5,201 nt of DNA, from contig JAEZGC010000194.1 of assembly GCA_023437345.1 (NCBI GenBank), positions 1 to 5,201 of the forward strand, read 5' to 3'. The notes under the pieces were generated by a model. That model did not search any database. It was not told the DNA's origin and saw only the letters and a list, made by a program, of their open reading frames with translations. The position numbers and the translations under genes were made by a program. Position 1 is the first letter of the stretch, and every line of letters starts with the position of its first letter. Below, piece after piece: positions 1 through 5,201 of this stretch. The stretch comes from Actinomycetes bacterium (lineage in GTDB: Bacteria; Actinomycetota; Actinomycetes; Propionibacteriales; Propionibacteriaceae).

Positions 1-665
1 TGGGCCGGATGAACCCGGTCGGTGCCGACCCGCAGGAGCTTGAGGACCACCTCAACAACCTGACCGGCTGCCTGATGATGGTCTGGCAGGGCCCGATGGA
101 GCGCGCCGGGTTCGTCATGCCGCGTCCGCCGGTCACCGTGTACTCCAGTGAGATCACCACCGCCTGCGGCGCGCTCGACACCGGCAACGCCGTCTACTGC
201 TCCGGTGACCAGCGGGTCTACTACGCCACCGACCTTCACGAGGTGTTCCGCCGCACCCCCGAGATCCCGTCCATAGCGTTCATGGCCGACATGGTGATCG
301 GCCACGAGTTCGGTCACGCCCAGCAGGCCCGGTCCGGGATCCTGATCTCCAGCGCCGCCTTCGAACAGCAGTCGGACAAGGCCGAGGCGCTGTGGTTCGG
401 CCGGCGCTCCGAGCAGCAGGCCGACTGCCTGTCCGGGATCTTCATGAACGCTGTGGCCCAGGCGTCGCAGATGACCGAGGACGAGCAGCGGGCGCTGCGC
501 CAGGTGGCCCACGCCATCGGGGACGACATCCTGACCGGCCGGCCCGACTTCGAGGGCGACCACGGCCTCGGCGCCAACCGGGAACGCTGGTTCACCACAG
601 GCCAGGGCAGCAACCAGGCCGGGGTGTGCAACACCTGGGTGGTGCCGAAGGAGCAGGTGCGCTGA
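1..665 (+). CDS. YpfJ-type neutral zinc metallopeptidase, 3' part (5' end outside window)
   Basis: The reading frame is open to the left edge, so this is the C-terminal ~220 residues of a longer protein; the ATG at 9 is probably internal. Counting from that ATG, HEFGH at residues 99-103 is an HExxH zinc site. A second conserved segment, SEQQADC near residues 134-140, supplies the downstream acidic residues (E135, D139) typical of this family. A CG...YCSGD...VYY stretch before the HExxH also fits the putative neutral zinc metallopeptidase family (Pfam Zn_peptidase, E. coli YpfJ). Family members are usually ~290 residues, often with an N-terminal membrane anchor that would lie outside this window. 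Substrate and role are unknown. It runs convergently with ispF, with only 9 bp between the two stop codons, and has no evident link to the - strand operon. Family assignment is confident; cellular function is not. Confidence 0.85.
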   Translation, partial: GRMNPVGADPQELEDHLNNLTGCLMMVWQGPMERAGFVMPRPPVTVYSSEITTACGALDTGNAVYCSGDQRVYYATDLHEVFRRTPEIPSIAFMADMVIGHEFGHAQQARSGILISSAAFEQQSDKAEALWFGRRSEQQADCLSGIFMNAVAQASQMTEDEQRALRQVAHAIGDDILTGRPDFEGDHGLGANRERWFTTGQGSNQAGVCNTWVVPKEQVR

Positions 666-674
666 CGCGGCGAC

Positions 675-1154
675 TCAGCCGGCCGGCCCGCTGACGAGCG
701 CGGTGGCGATGGCCGCCACGCCCTCGCCGCGCCCGGTCAGGCCAAGACCGTCGGTGGTGGTGCCCGAGACGCTGACCGGCGCGCCCACCGCGTCGGCCAG
801 GACCGCCTCCGCCTCGGCCCGGCGGCCCGCCAGCCGTGGCCGGTTGCCGATCACCTGGATCGAGACGTTGACGACGCTGAACCCGGCCTGCCGCAGCAGG
901 CTGACCGCCTCGGTGAGGAAGGCGACCCCGGGGGCGCCGGCCCAGGCCGGGTCGTCGGTGCCGAAGGTGCTGCCGATGTCGCCCAGCCCGGCCGCTGACA
1001 GCAGCGCGTCCACTGCTGCGTGGCATGCGACGTCGCCGTCGGAGTGACCGGCCAGGCCCTGCGGCTCGTCGGGGAAGTGCAGCCCCGCCACCCGCATCGG
1101 CACCCCGTCCTGGAGCCGGTGGACGTCGCTGCCGACGCCGACCCGCAGGTTCAT
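675..1154 (-). CDS. ispF: 2-C-methyl-D-erythritol 2,4-cyclodiphosphate synthase (IspF)
   Basis: IspF catalyses step 5 of the MEP isoprenoid pathway: CDP-methylerythritol 2-phosphate is cyclised to methylerythritol cyclodiphosphate with release of CMP, in the cytosol by a homotrimer with metal at subunit interfaces. The 159-residue product has the normal family length. Visible motifs are GSDVH (residues 8-12; metal ligands D10 and H12), HSDGD at 37-41 with H45 as the third ligand, GDIG at 58-61, FGTDDP at 64-69, and the C-terminal TTTDGLGLTGRGEG block at 132-145. A longer in-frame start at 1223 exists. I chose the ATG at 1154 because the family begins near MNLRVGVGSDVH and because this ATG overlaps the ispD stop as ATGA, implying translational coupling. 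No clear Shine-Dalgarno sequence precedes it, which fits coupling to ispD. Nothing is degraded; it should be functional. Confidence 0.97.
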   Translation of the reverse strand: MNLRVGVGSDVHRLQDGVPMRVAGLHFPDEPQGLAGHSDGDVACHAAVDALLSAAGLGDIGSTFGTDDPAWAGAPGVAFLTEAVSLLRQAGFSVVNVSIQVIGNRPRLAGRRAEAEAVLADAVGAPVSVSGTTTDGLGLTGRGEGVAAIATALVSGPAG

Positions 1155-1906
1155 GCGCGCAGCCGCCAGTGCCGCCAGAACCGGCGCCCCGAGTGGTGGC
1201 CGAGGGTGGTGCGGACCTTCCACAGCGCGCGGGCGATGGTGAGGTCCTGGGGCTCGGTGATCTTCAGCGCCATCGGCGAGCCCTGCACCAGGGTCACCTT
1301 GTGGCCGTAGTGCTCGCAGCAGGAGACGTCATCGGTCACCGTGATCCCGTCCGCCACCGCCCGTTCGTGGCAGGCGAGCAGAACGGAGAGGTCGAAGCCC
1401 TGCGGCGTTTGGACGGCCCGCAGCAGATTGCGGTCGATCAGCCGCGATTCGGACTCGTCACCGTCCACCATCCGCATCGTGTCGGCCACCCGAACGACCG
1501 GGGCGACGGCCACGGCACCGGCCTCCAGGGCCTTGATCACATCGTGGGTGACGTGGGCGGGCACCATCGGCCGGACAGCGTCGTGCACCAGCACCCGCTT
1601 CGCCTTCGACAGCACCGGGTCGTTGCGCACGACCTCGAGACCACAGGCCACCGACTCCTGCCGTGAGTTCCCGCCCGGGGTGGTGATCACCGGGATGGGA
1701 AGGCCTTCAAGGGCGGCCCGGAACAGGTGGCCGGTCCTGCCGTTCACCACCACGACGGCGTCGGTGCAGCCACCGGCGGCGAGTGCCTCGATCGCCATCG
1801 CGACCACGGCCCGACCGACGATCCGCAGGGTCGGCTTGGGACGGGTGCCGCCATACCTGAGCCCCAGTCCGGCGGCGACGACTATGGCGACGACGGGTTC
1901 CGGCAC
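1151..1906 (-). CDS. ispD: 2-C-methyl-D-erythritol 4-phosphate cytidylyltransferase (IspD)
   Basis: IspD catalyses step 3 of the MEP pathway: MEP plus CTP gives CDP-methylerythritol and pyrophosphate. The 251-residue product shows the nucleotidyltransferase signature AAGLGLR (11-17) with K24, GGNSRQESV (78-86), VHDAVRP (107-113), the MEP-binding DRN...QTPQGF segment (158-171), TDD at 191-193, and KIT at 215-217 carrying the conserved substrate lysine. Where many IspDs have an Asn just before the LKIT/IKVT segment (GxxxNLKIT), this one reads GSPMALKIT. The last ~22 residues form a basic, Trp/His/Arg-rich tail beyond the usual ~230-residue length. The start is GTG at 1906; no alternative start lies just upstream in frame and no good Shine-Dalgarno sequence precedes it. 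It follows the sorC stop by 80 bp and overlaps ispF by 4 bp. In many actinobacteria carD precedes ispD, but here it does not. Confidence 0.96.
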   Translation of the reverse strand: MPEPVVAIVVAAGLGLRYGGTRPKPTLRIVGRAVVAMAIEALAAGGCTDAVVVVNGRTGHLFRAALEGLPIPVITTPGGNSRQESVACGLEVVRNDPVLSKAKRVLVHDAVRPMVPAHVTHDVIKALEAGAVAVAPVVRVADTMRMVDGDESESRLIDRNLLRAVQTPQGFDLSVLLACHERAVADGITVTDDVSCCEHYGHKVTLVQGSPMALKITEPQDLTIARALWKVRTTLGHHSGRRFWRHWRLRA

Positions 1907-1913
1907 GACGTCA

Positions 1914-1919
1914 ACTATG
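1914..1919 (-). promoter_or_regulatory. Candidate -10 element for a leaderless ispD-ispF transcript
   Basis: Read on the - strand, CATAGT matches TATAAT at 4 of 6 positions, including the key second A and last T. Seven bases separate it from the GTG of ispD, the spacing expected if transcription begins at the start codon. The absence of a Shine-Dalgarno sequence before this GTG supports a leaderless message, a common arrangement in actinobacteria. No convincing -35 element is seen. This is inference from position and weak similarity. Confidence 0.3.
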
Positions 1920-1986
1920 CCACGCGATCGCGGCGCAGGTTTCCGCTTCGCGACGCGCGACAGGGCGCCCCGCCCGCAGCGGTGGA

Positions 1987-2946
1987 TCAGGGAGCGGCGC
2001 TGCCGGCGACCACCCGCGCCAGTTCCTCGTCCAGCACGATGCCGTCGAGGATCCCGGTGCGCAACGCGCCGATCACGCCTCGCGCCTTCTCCACCCCGGC
2101 TGCCAGCCCGACCACCTCGGGAACTGCCTGCAGCTGCTCCAGAGAGATCCCGATCACCCGCTGGGAGGTCGGCAGGTCGAGCGGCCGGCCGGCCACGTCA
2201 TAGAACCTGCCGCAGATGTCGCCGGCCGGTGACTGCGCGGCAAGCTCCCTGTCCTCCTGCGGCGTCAGCCGCATCGCCGCGACCACCCGCCGGGAGTTGT
2301 GCTGGCCGAACGCGCCGATCCCGACGATCGCCATGTCCACCTTCGCCGCCCGTTCGATGGCGCTGCTGATCGACGACTCGCTGGTCAGGGCGGCCCAGGT
2401 GCGGGGCGACTCCACGACCGCGGGCGACTCGAACCGGAACGCGGTGGCGCCGGTGCGAACTGCGAGCATGCCCATGGAGGTGTTGCCGGCCGGCCCGGTG
2501 TCGGACGGCAGACCGCCGACCAGCGGGCAGATCCGCAGCGAGCGATGGATCGGCTCCAGCTCGACCTGGTCGACGAACCGGTCGACGGTCAGGCCCCAGC
2601 TGAGCCCGAATGACGACAGGTGTGCCACGCGCTCCTCGAACAGCCGCGCGCCGGCCTCGGCGACCACATCGATCGGCGTCCGGTTGCGCATCCTGGCCAC
2701 CACGGTGGCCGCCTTCACCGGATACGCCCGCTGCACCGCGAGCTCCAGCTCCGCCACCCGGGTGACCGCCCCGGGTGCGTGGATCCGGATCTCGACCACG
2801 CCCTGCTCCCGGGCCGCGGTCAGGATTCGGGAGACGGAGGAGCGCGACAGGCCGAGCGACCTGGCGATCTCGCCCTGCGACTTGTCCTCGAGGTAGTACA
2901 GCCGGGCGGCCTTCACCAGGATGTCCTGGCTACGCGGCGCCGGCAT
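1987..2946 (-). CDS. SorC-family sugar-responsive transcriptional regulator
   Basis: This 319-residue protein has the usual length and two-part layout of SorC-family regulators. A winged helix-turn-helix at about residues 6-55 includes KSQGEIARSLGLSRSSVSRIL, and a sugar-phosphate-binding, oligomerising effector domain covers about 58-317. Family-typical segments in the latter are FGLSWG, the VGIGAFG stretch, the AGDICGRFYDVAGRPLD segment, and the C-terminal AAGVEKARGVIGALRTGILD...LDEELA region. These regulators bind a phosphorylated sugar intermediate and usually control an adjacent catabolic operon, so this one likely regulates the PTS/oxidoreductase genes upstream, which lie on the same strand. 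The effector cannot be read from the sequence. I chose the ATG at 2946 because GGGAG lies 6 bases before it and the HTH follows at family-typical distance; a GTG at 2994 would add 16 unlikely residues. The gene lies 96 bp after the oxidoreductase and 80 bp before ispD. Confidence 0.92.
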   Translation of the reverse strand: MPAPRSQDILVKAARLYYLEDKSQGEIARSLGLSRSSVSRILTAAREQGVVEIRIHAPGAVTRVAELELAVQRAYPVKAATVVARMRNRTPIDVVAEAGARLFEERVAHLSSFGLSWGLTVDRFVDQVELEPIHRSLRICPLVGGLPSDTGPAGNTSMGMLAVRTGATAFRFESPAVVESPRTWAALTSESSISSAIERAAKVDMAIVGIGAFGQHNSRRVVAAMRLTPQEDRELAAQSPAGDICGRFYDVAGRPLDLPTSQRVIGISLEQLQAVPEVVGLAAGVEKARGVIGALRTGILDGIVLDEELARVVAGSAAP

Positions 2947-3042
2947 CTCGGTCTCCCACCTCTTGGTCCAGCACACTCCCCGGGGGCGGGGCACCGCCGC
3001 GTCGATCTGGCGGAGTCGGGTGCATCTTAGCGACCGGACACG
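2947..3042 (-). promoter_or_regulatory. Intergenic region between oxidoreductase and sorC, with candidate promoter
   Basis: This 96-bp gap is the largest on the - strand side of the window. On the - strand it carries TAAGAT at 3029-3024, a 5-of-6 match to a -10 element, just after the oxidoreductase stop. No matching -35 is visible at 16-18 bp. A weak inverted pair, GGTCG and CGAC, flanks the -10 and could be part of a SorC operator, but it is too short to be convincing. A C/G-rich stretch near 2978-2991 (CCCC/GGGG) can fold, but no T run follows on the - strand, so it is not a typical terminator. The regulator may therefore have its own start as well as read-through from the PTS genes. Confidence 0.3.
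2953..2957 (-). promoter_or_regulatory. Ribosome binding site of sorC regulator
   Basis: On the - strand GGGAG lies 6 bases before the ATG at 2946. It is the main reason for preferring this start over the upstream GTG at 2994, which would place the motif inside the coding region. Confidence 0.65.
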
Positions 3043-4347
3043 TCAGCCGACGCCGATCACCCCCGCCTTCACCAGCGCGTCCTGCAGCCGGCGCATCGCC
3101 ACCAGCGGCCTTGTCTCGTCCAGCTCGACATCGTCGTAGGTGAGAATCGCGTCCGCCGGCAGGTCCCGCTTCAGGGTGCAGCCCGCGACCAGCCCGATCG
3201 GGATGGCGTTGAGCTCGCGCGCCTTGTCCGCGTCCACCGTCCAGCCTCGGACGTGGTGGCCGCCCATCCCCTCCAGGGTGATGCCGGCCTGCAGTGCGAA
3301 CTTGGTCATCGCTGTCACCTCCGAGCGCCAGACCTTGGTCTGGAAGTCCGCCCGGCGGTCGAGCACAGCCTCGCTGATCGACAGGTGAGCCTCGATGGAA
3401 GCCAGGTGATGCGGACGGTAGACCGCGTAGTACGGCCCGGTGCCGAACTTGAGGTAGTCGAGCTCGTGGGTGACCACCGGGTCCTCAGACCTGACGACCA
3501 CGAAGATGCCGGGCGCGACATCGCCCTCGACGGTGTACTCCACCGCCGGGGTGCGCTGCAGCAGGCCGCCGTCGGAGGCGGGGATCAGCTTCCTGGCCAG
3601 CTCGTCGACGCTGGCGGACGGGCCGTGCATGCCGTCCACGTCCACCGGGTAGCCGGTGGCGTTGGACAGCGCGCACATCTCCAGCTGCGTCTTGGTGCCG
3701 TCAGTGAACTCGCACAGCATGCGCGGGTTCATGTTCTTCCGGGCGGCCTCCTCGGCGACGTCCTCGGGGACGTCCCGCGGCCGGTTCGGGTTGTTCTTGC
3801 CCTTGCCGGCGGCCACCACGGTGAGACCGAGGTCCTCGGCGTACTCCACCAGCTTGAGGCACTCGACGGGTTCGTCGCCACGACAGATCGTGTACACCTG
3901 ATTGCCGGCGTTCGCCACGCTGGCCAGCAGCAGCCCGACGGTGACGTCGGCCTCGACAGTCATCAGCGCGACGTCCTTGCGGCCCAGCAGGGACGCGTAG
4001 GCGATCTGGGCTGCGACCTCGGGGACGCCGGACACTTCCAGGACGATGTCGACCGGCAGCCGTGGCATGAGCAGTCCATCGTTGATCACCACCGCGACGC
4101 CGTCCTCGACGAGCTGCGCCGCGCGGGCCAGGTCGGGCTCCACCACGGCCGTGTCCCTGCCGGCCTTGCGCAGCGCCTCGATGCCGCGCTCCACCGCGAT
4201 GTCGGCGACCGCCGAGACCGTCATCCCCTTGGCCCGCTCGATCTGGGCGATCAGGCCGCTGCCCATCTGGCCGGCGCCGACGACGCCGACCCGCACGGGG
4301 CGACCGATCTCTTGCTCGCGCGCCAGCAGGCGCTGGGTGTAGCTCAT
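3043..4347 (-). CDS. NAD(P)-binding oxidoreductase with C-terminal SAF-like region (COG4091 / DRL-like)
   Basis: The 434-residue protein starts with a Rossmann fold: VRVGVVGAGQMGSG gives GxGxxG at residues 24-29, and the second strand ends in D49, an acidic residue that in Rossmann enzymes usually favours NAD over NADP. Then come TVEADVT (130-136), GDEP (157-160), GKGKNN (181-186), NMNPRMLCEF (205-214) and a MHGP segment (240-243). The last ~90 residues (about 342-432) resemble a SAF-type domain. This layout is the 'predicted homoserine dehydrogenase' family COG4091. Established knowledge: a Brucella member, DRL, converts deoxyxylulose 5-phosphate to MEP, although other members have unassigned substrates. 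My match to DRL is from remembered motifs, not an alignment. The ATG at 4347 overlaps the GutM stop as ATGA and has AGAGGA 6 bases upstream. The context suggests action on a polyol phosphate delivered by the PTS. It is probably not a true homoserine dehydrogenase, because no threonine or lysine genes are nearby. Confidence 0.85.
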   Translation of the reverse strand: MSYTQRLLAREQEIGRPVRVGVVGAGQMGSGLIAQIERAKGMTVSAVADIAVERGIEALRKAGRDTAVVEPDLARAAQLVEDGVAVVINDGLLMPRLPVDIVLEVSGVPEVAAQIAYASLLGRKDVALMTVEADVTVGLLLASVANAGNQVYTICRGDEPVECLKLVEYAEDLGLTVVAAGKGKNNPNRPRDVPEDVAEEAARKNMNPRMLCEFTDGTKTQLEMCALSNATGYPVDVDGMHGPSASVDELARKLIPASDGGLLQRTPAVEYTVEGDVAPGIFVVVRSEDPVVTHELDYLKFGTGPYYAVYRPHHLASIEAHLSISEAVLDRRADFQTKVWRSEVTAMTKFALQAGITLEGMGGHHVRGWTVDADKARELNAIPIGLVAGCTLKRDLPADAILTYDDVELDETRPLVAMRRLQDALVKAGVIGVG

Positions 4348-4796
4348 CGGAGATCCTCTCGGACTTGTCTTGGTTGGGGTCGTGGGATCGGCACCCGGGT
4401 GCGCGCGGCAGGCGCCACGCCGACGGGACGGGAGCCGGCCGGGAGCATCTGGAGGGCTGCCTCCACGGCCAGCCTGACGTGCTTGTCGGTGGCCCTGGAG
4501 GCGACCCGGGCCAGGCTGCCGACGAGTTCGGGGGCGGGTCCCAGCCGGCTGAACACGGTCGAGCCCACCATCTTGCGGGCTTCGACCACCTTGCCGGCGC
4601 GCGGGTTCACCAGCAGCACGACGACGGCGCCCCGCAGGCGTCCCTTGCCGCGACCGCTGACCAGCTTGAGGTCCTCGCCGGCATGTCGTCGGGCGAGTTC
4701 GTTCACCTGCGTGGTGTAGCGGCGGTGCTGCCACAGCGACAGCATCATGCTCGCCACCAGGGCGCCGATCAGCAGCGCCGCGAATTGCCAGGTCAC
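4344..4796 (-). CDS. gutM: GutM-family protein of a glucitol-type PTS operon
   Basis: The 150-residue product matches the GutM family: an N-terminal hydrophobic helix (about residues 5-21, FAALLIGALVASMMLSL), then WQHRRY and a GRGKGRLRGAVVVLLVNPRAGKVVEARKM segment like E. coli GutM, ending in an extra Pro/Arg-rich tail of about 25 residues (E. coli GutM is ~119 residues). E. coli GutM is described as an activator of the glucitol operon. No helix-turn-helix is visible here, and the membrane helix suggests a membrane-attached role, perhaps tied to the transporter. The start is GTG at 4796, which overlaps the EIIA stop as GTGA and has GGAGG 4 bases upstream. A much longer open frame reaches 5159, but its extra part is arginine-rich and lies over the EIIA gene, so it is rejected. 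The stop overlaps the next gene as ATGA. Confidence 0.88.
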   Translation of the reverse strand: MTWQFAALLIGALVASMMLSLWQHRRYTTQVNELARRHAGEDLKLVSGRGKGRLRGAVVVLLVNPRAGKVVEARKMVGSTVFSRLGPAPELVGSLARVASRATDKHVRLAVEAALQMLPAGSRPVGVAPAARTRVPIPRPQPRQVREDLR

Positions 4797-5173
4797 GAGG
4801 CCTCCGTTCGGCGCCGGATCTCGACGCGGTCGCCGATCGCCGGGAGCGGGAGGGTCCCGATCGCCTTGACCGCGCCCGGCAGCAGGCTCGCGTCGGGCAC
4901 GTTGAGGTACACCACGATGTGCCCGAGCTGTTCGAAGTTGGGGTTCGCCAGAGACCCGACGTCGGTGATCTCGACGCAGCCGCCGGCCACACAGATCTCG
5001 TCGCCGGCCTGGATCGGGACGAATGCCTCGTCCGGGCCGTCGTGAACCAGGCTGACCTCGGCCAGGGCGTCCGGGCAGGGCTGCCCGAAGAAGATGTAGA
5101 CGCCGGCGTCGAACATCTCGGCAGCTCCGGAGCCGATGTGGACGATCGTGGATTGCCACACGGGCAGGCTCAC
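4793..5173 (-). CDS. srlB: PTS glucitol/sorbitol-type EIIA component
   Basis: EIIA of this family carries the phosphate from HPr to EIIB during import and phosphorylation of a polyol. The 126-residue product has the usual length and matches family landmarks: an N-terminal TIVHIG stretch (E. coli TTITRIG), a candidate phosphoacceptor His44 in SLVHDG (E. coli has its phosphorylated His at the matching FIHCHG position), a central ITDVGSLANPNFEQLGHIVVYLN segment (E. coli VTAVGSVAEDNLRELGHV), and the LLPGAVKAIG...PAIGD ending. The start is GTG at 5173, preceded by a near-perfect AAAGGAGG with 5-base spacing. The stop overlaps the GutM GTG. No sorbitol-6-phosphate dehydrogenase (SrlD) is seen in the window, so the actual polyol need not be sorbitol. 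EIIB and EIIC should lie just outside the right edge. Confidence 0.92.
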   Translation of the reverse strand: MSLPVWQSTIVHIGSGAAEMFDAGVYIFFGQPCPDALAEVSLVHDGPDEAFVPIQAGDEICVAGGCVEITDVGSLANPNFEQLGHIVVYLNVPDASLLPGAVKAIGTLPLPAIGDRVEIRRRTEAS

Positions 5174-5201
5174 GGCGGCCTCCTTTCGGGTGGTGCCGGG
5201 G
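5170..5201 (-). CDS. Possible 3' end of an upstream PTS gene (partial)
   Basis: On the - strand one frame is open from the right edge and ends at a TGA (5172-5170) embedded in the EIIA start as GTGA. The last residues would be PAPPERRPP. Two neighbouring junctions in this operon are also 4-bp overlaps, so this is likely the C-terminus of an EIIB or EIIC gene. Only about nine codons are visible, so the assignment rests on position and pattern alone. Confidence 0.4.
   Translation of the reverse strand, partial: PAPPERRPP
5179..5186 (-). promoter_or_regulatory. Strong ribosome binding site of the EIIA gene
   Basis: On the - strand AAAGGAGG lies 5 bases before the GTG at 5173. This is one of the best Shine-Dalgarno matches in the window and fixes the GTG as the start of EIIA, implying high expression of this component. 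Confidence 0.85.

Noticed and set aside
1155..1223. Longer start for ispF adding 23 residues
   Set aside because: The extra residues do not match the IspF N-terminus and lie inside ispD; the ATGA junction at 1151-1154 is the better start.
1963..1975. GC-rich hairpin (GGGCG-GGG-CGCCC on the - strand) after sorC as a terminator
   Set aside because: The stem is only 5 bp and no T run follows; such short GC hairpins are expected by chance at this base composition.
1341..2369. + strand open frame of 342 codons opposite ispD and sorC
   Set aside because: Low-complexity Arg/Ser/Pro/Thr-rich translation with no domain, spanning two well-supported - strand genes and their gap.
3043..4347. Annotation of the oxidoreductase as homoserine dehydrogenase of amino-acid biosynthesis
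   Set aside because: It has the COG4091 layout with a SAF-like C-terminus, not the usual homoserine dehydrogenase catalytic and ACT domains, and lies in a PTS operon.
3253..4719. Long + strand open frame of 488 codons opposite the oxidoreductase and gutM
   Set aside because: It is the mirror of high-GC coding sequence: composition is His/Asp/Arg/Gly-biased with no recognisable domain, while the - strand carries clear family motifs throughout.
4348..4992. N-terminal extension of the oxidoreductase frame (649 residues in total)
   Set aside because: The extra ~215 residues are Arg/Ser/Pro-rich and overlie gutM and EIIA in another frame; the ATG at 4347 has a Shine-Dalgarno sequence and an ATGA overlap.
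4797..5159. N-terminal extension of GutM to 271 residues
   Set aside because: It overlies the EIIA gene with an Arg-rich translation; the GTG at 4796 has GGAGG upstream and gives the family N-terminus.
1..5201. Search for tRNA or rRNA genes, CRISPR repeats, insertion-sequence ends or phage genes
   Set aside because: Nothing of these kinds was seen on reading; the window is nearly all coding with short gaps and no direct repeat arrays.

Overview
The window is high-GC DNA (roughly 70% by eye). Its genes are packed tightly, start freely at GTG, and use strong GGAGG-type ribosome binding sites. Together with the gene families seen, this points to an actinobacterium. A propionibacterium-like or related soil or animal-associated lineage is plausible, but I cannot name a genus from the sequence alone.

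Layout: at the left edge, on the + strand, is the 3' part of a YpfJ-type neutral zinc metallopeptidase gene. It ends 9 bp from the stop codon of a convergent block that fills the rest of the window on the - strand. Read in its own direction (right to left), that block is: the possible tail of an unseen gene, a glucitol/sorbitol-type PTS EIIA, a GutM-family membrane protein, a 434-residue NAD(P)-binding oxidoreductase with a C-terminal SAF-like region, a SorC-family sugar-responsive regulator, ispD and ispF. EIIA-GutM and GutM-oxidoreductase are joined by 4-bp GTGA/ATGA overlaps, as is ispD-ispF. Short gaps of 96 and 80 bp separate the oxidoreductase from sorC and sorC from ispD, and each gap may hold a promoter.

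How the genes may work together: the EIIA, GutM and probable upstream EIIB/EIIC components would import and phosphorylate a polyol, the oxidoreductase would act on the polyol phosphate, and SorC would sense a phosphorylated intermediate. IspD and IspF are steps 3 and 5 of the methylerythritol phosphate (MEP) isoprenoid pathway.

The main point of interest is the oxidoreductase. It belongs to the 'predicted homoserine dehydrogenase with SAF domain' family (COG4091), which also contains Brucella DRL, a DXR-like enzyme that makes MEP from deoxyxylulose 5-phosphate. Here such a protein sits in a polyol-PTS operon directly upstream of the genes that consume MEP. This suggests the testable idea that the locus handles a branched or short polyol (erythritol-like, possibly 2-C-methylerythritol). 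Chance adjacency remains a real alternative.
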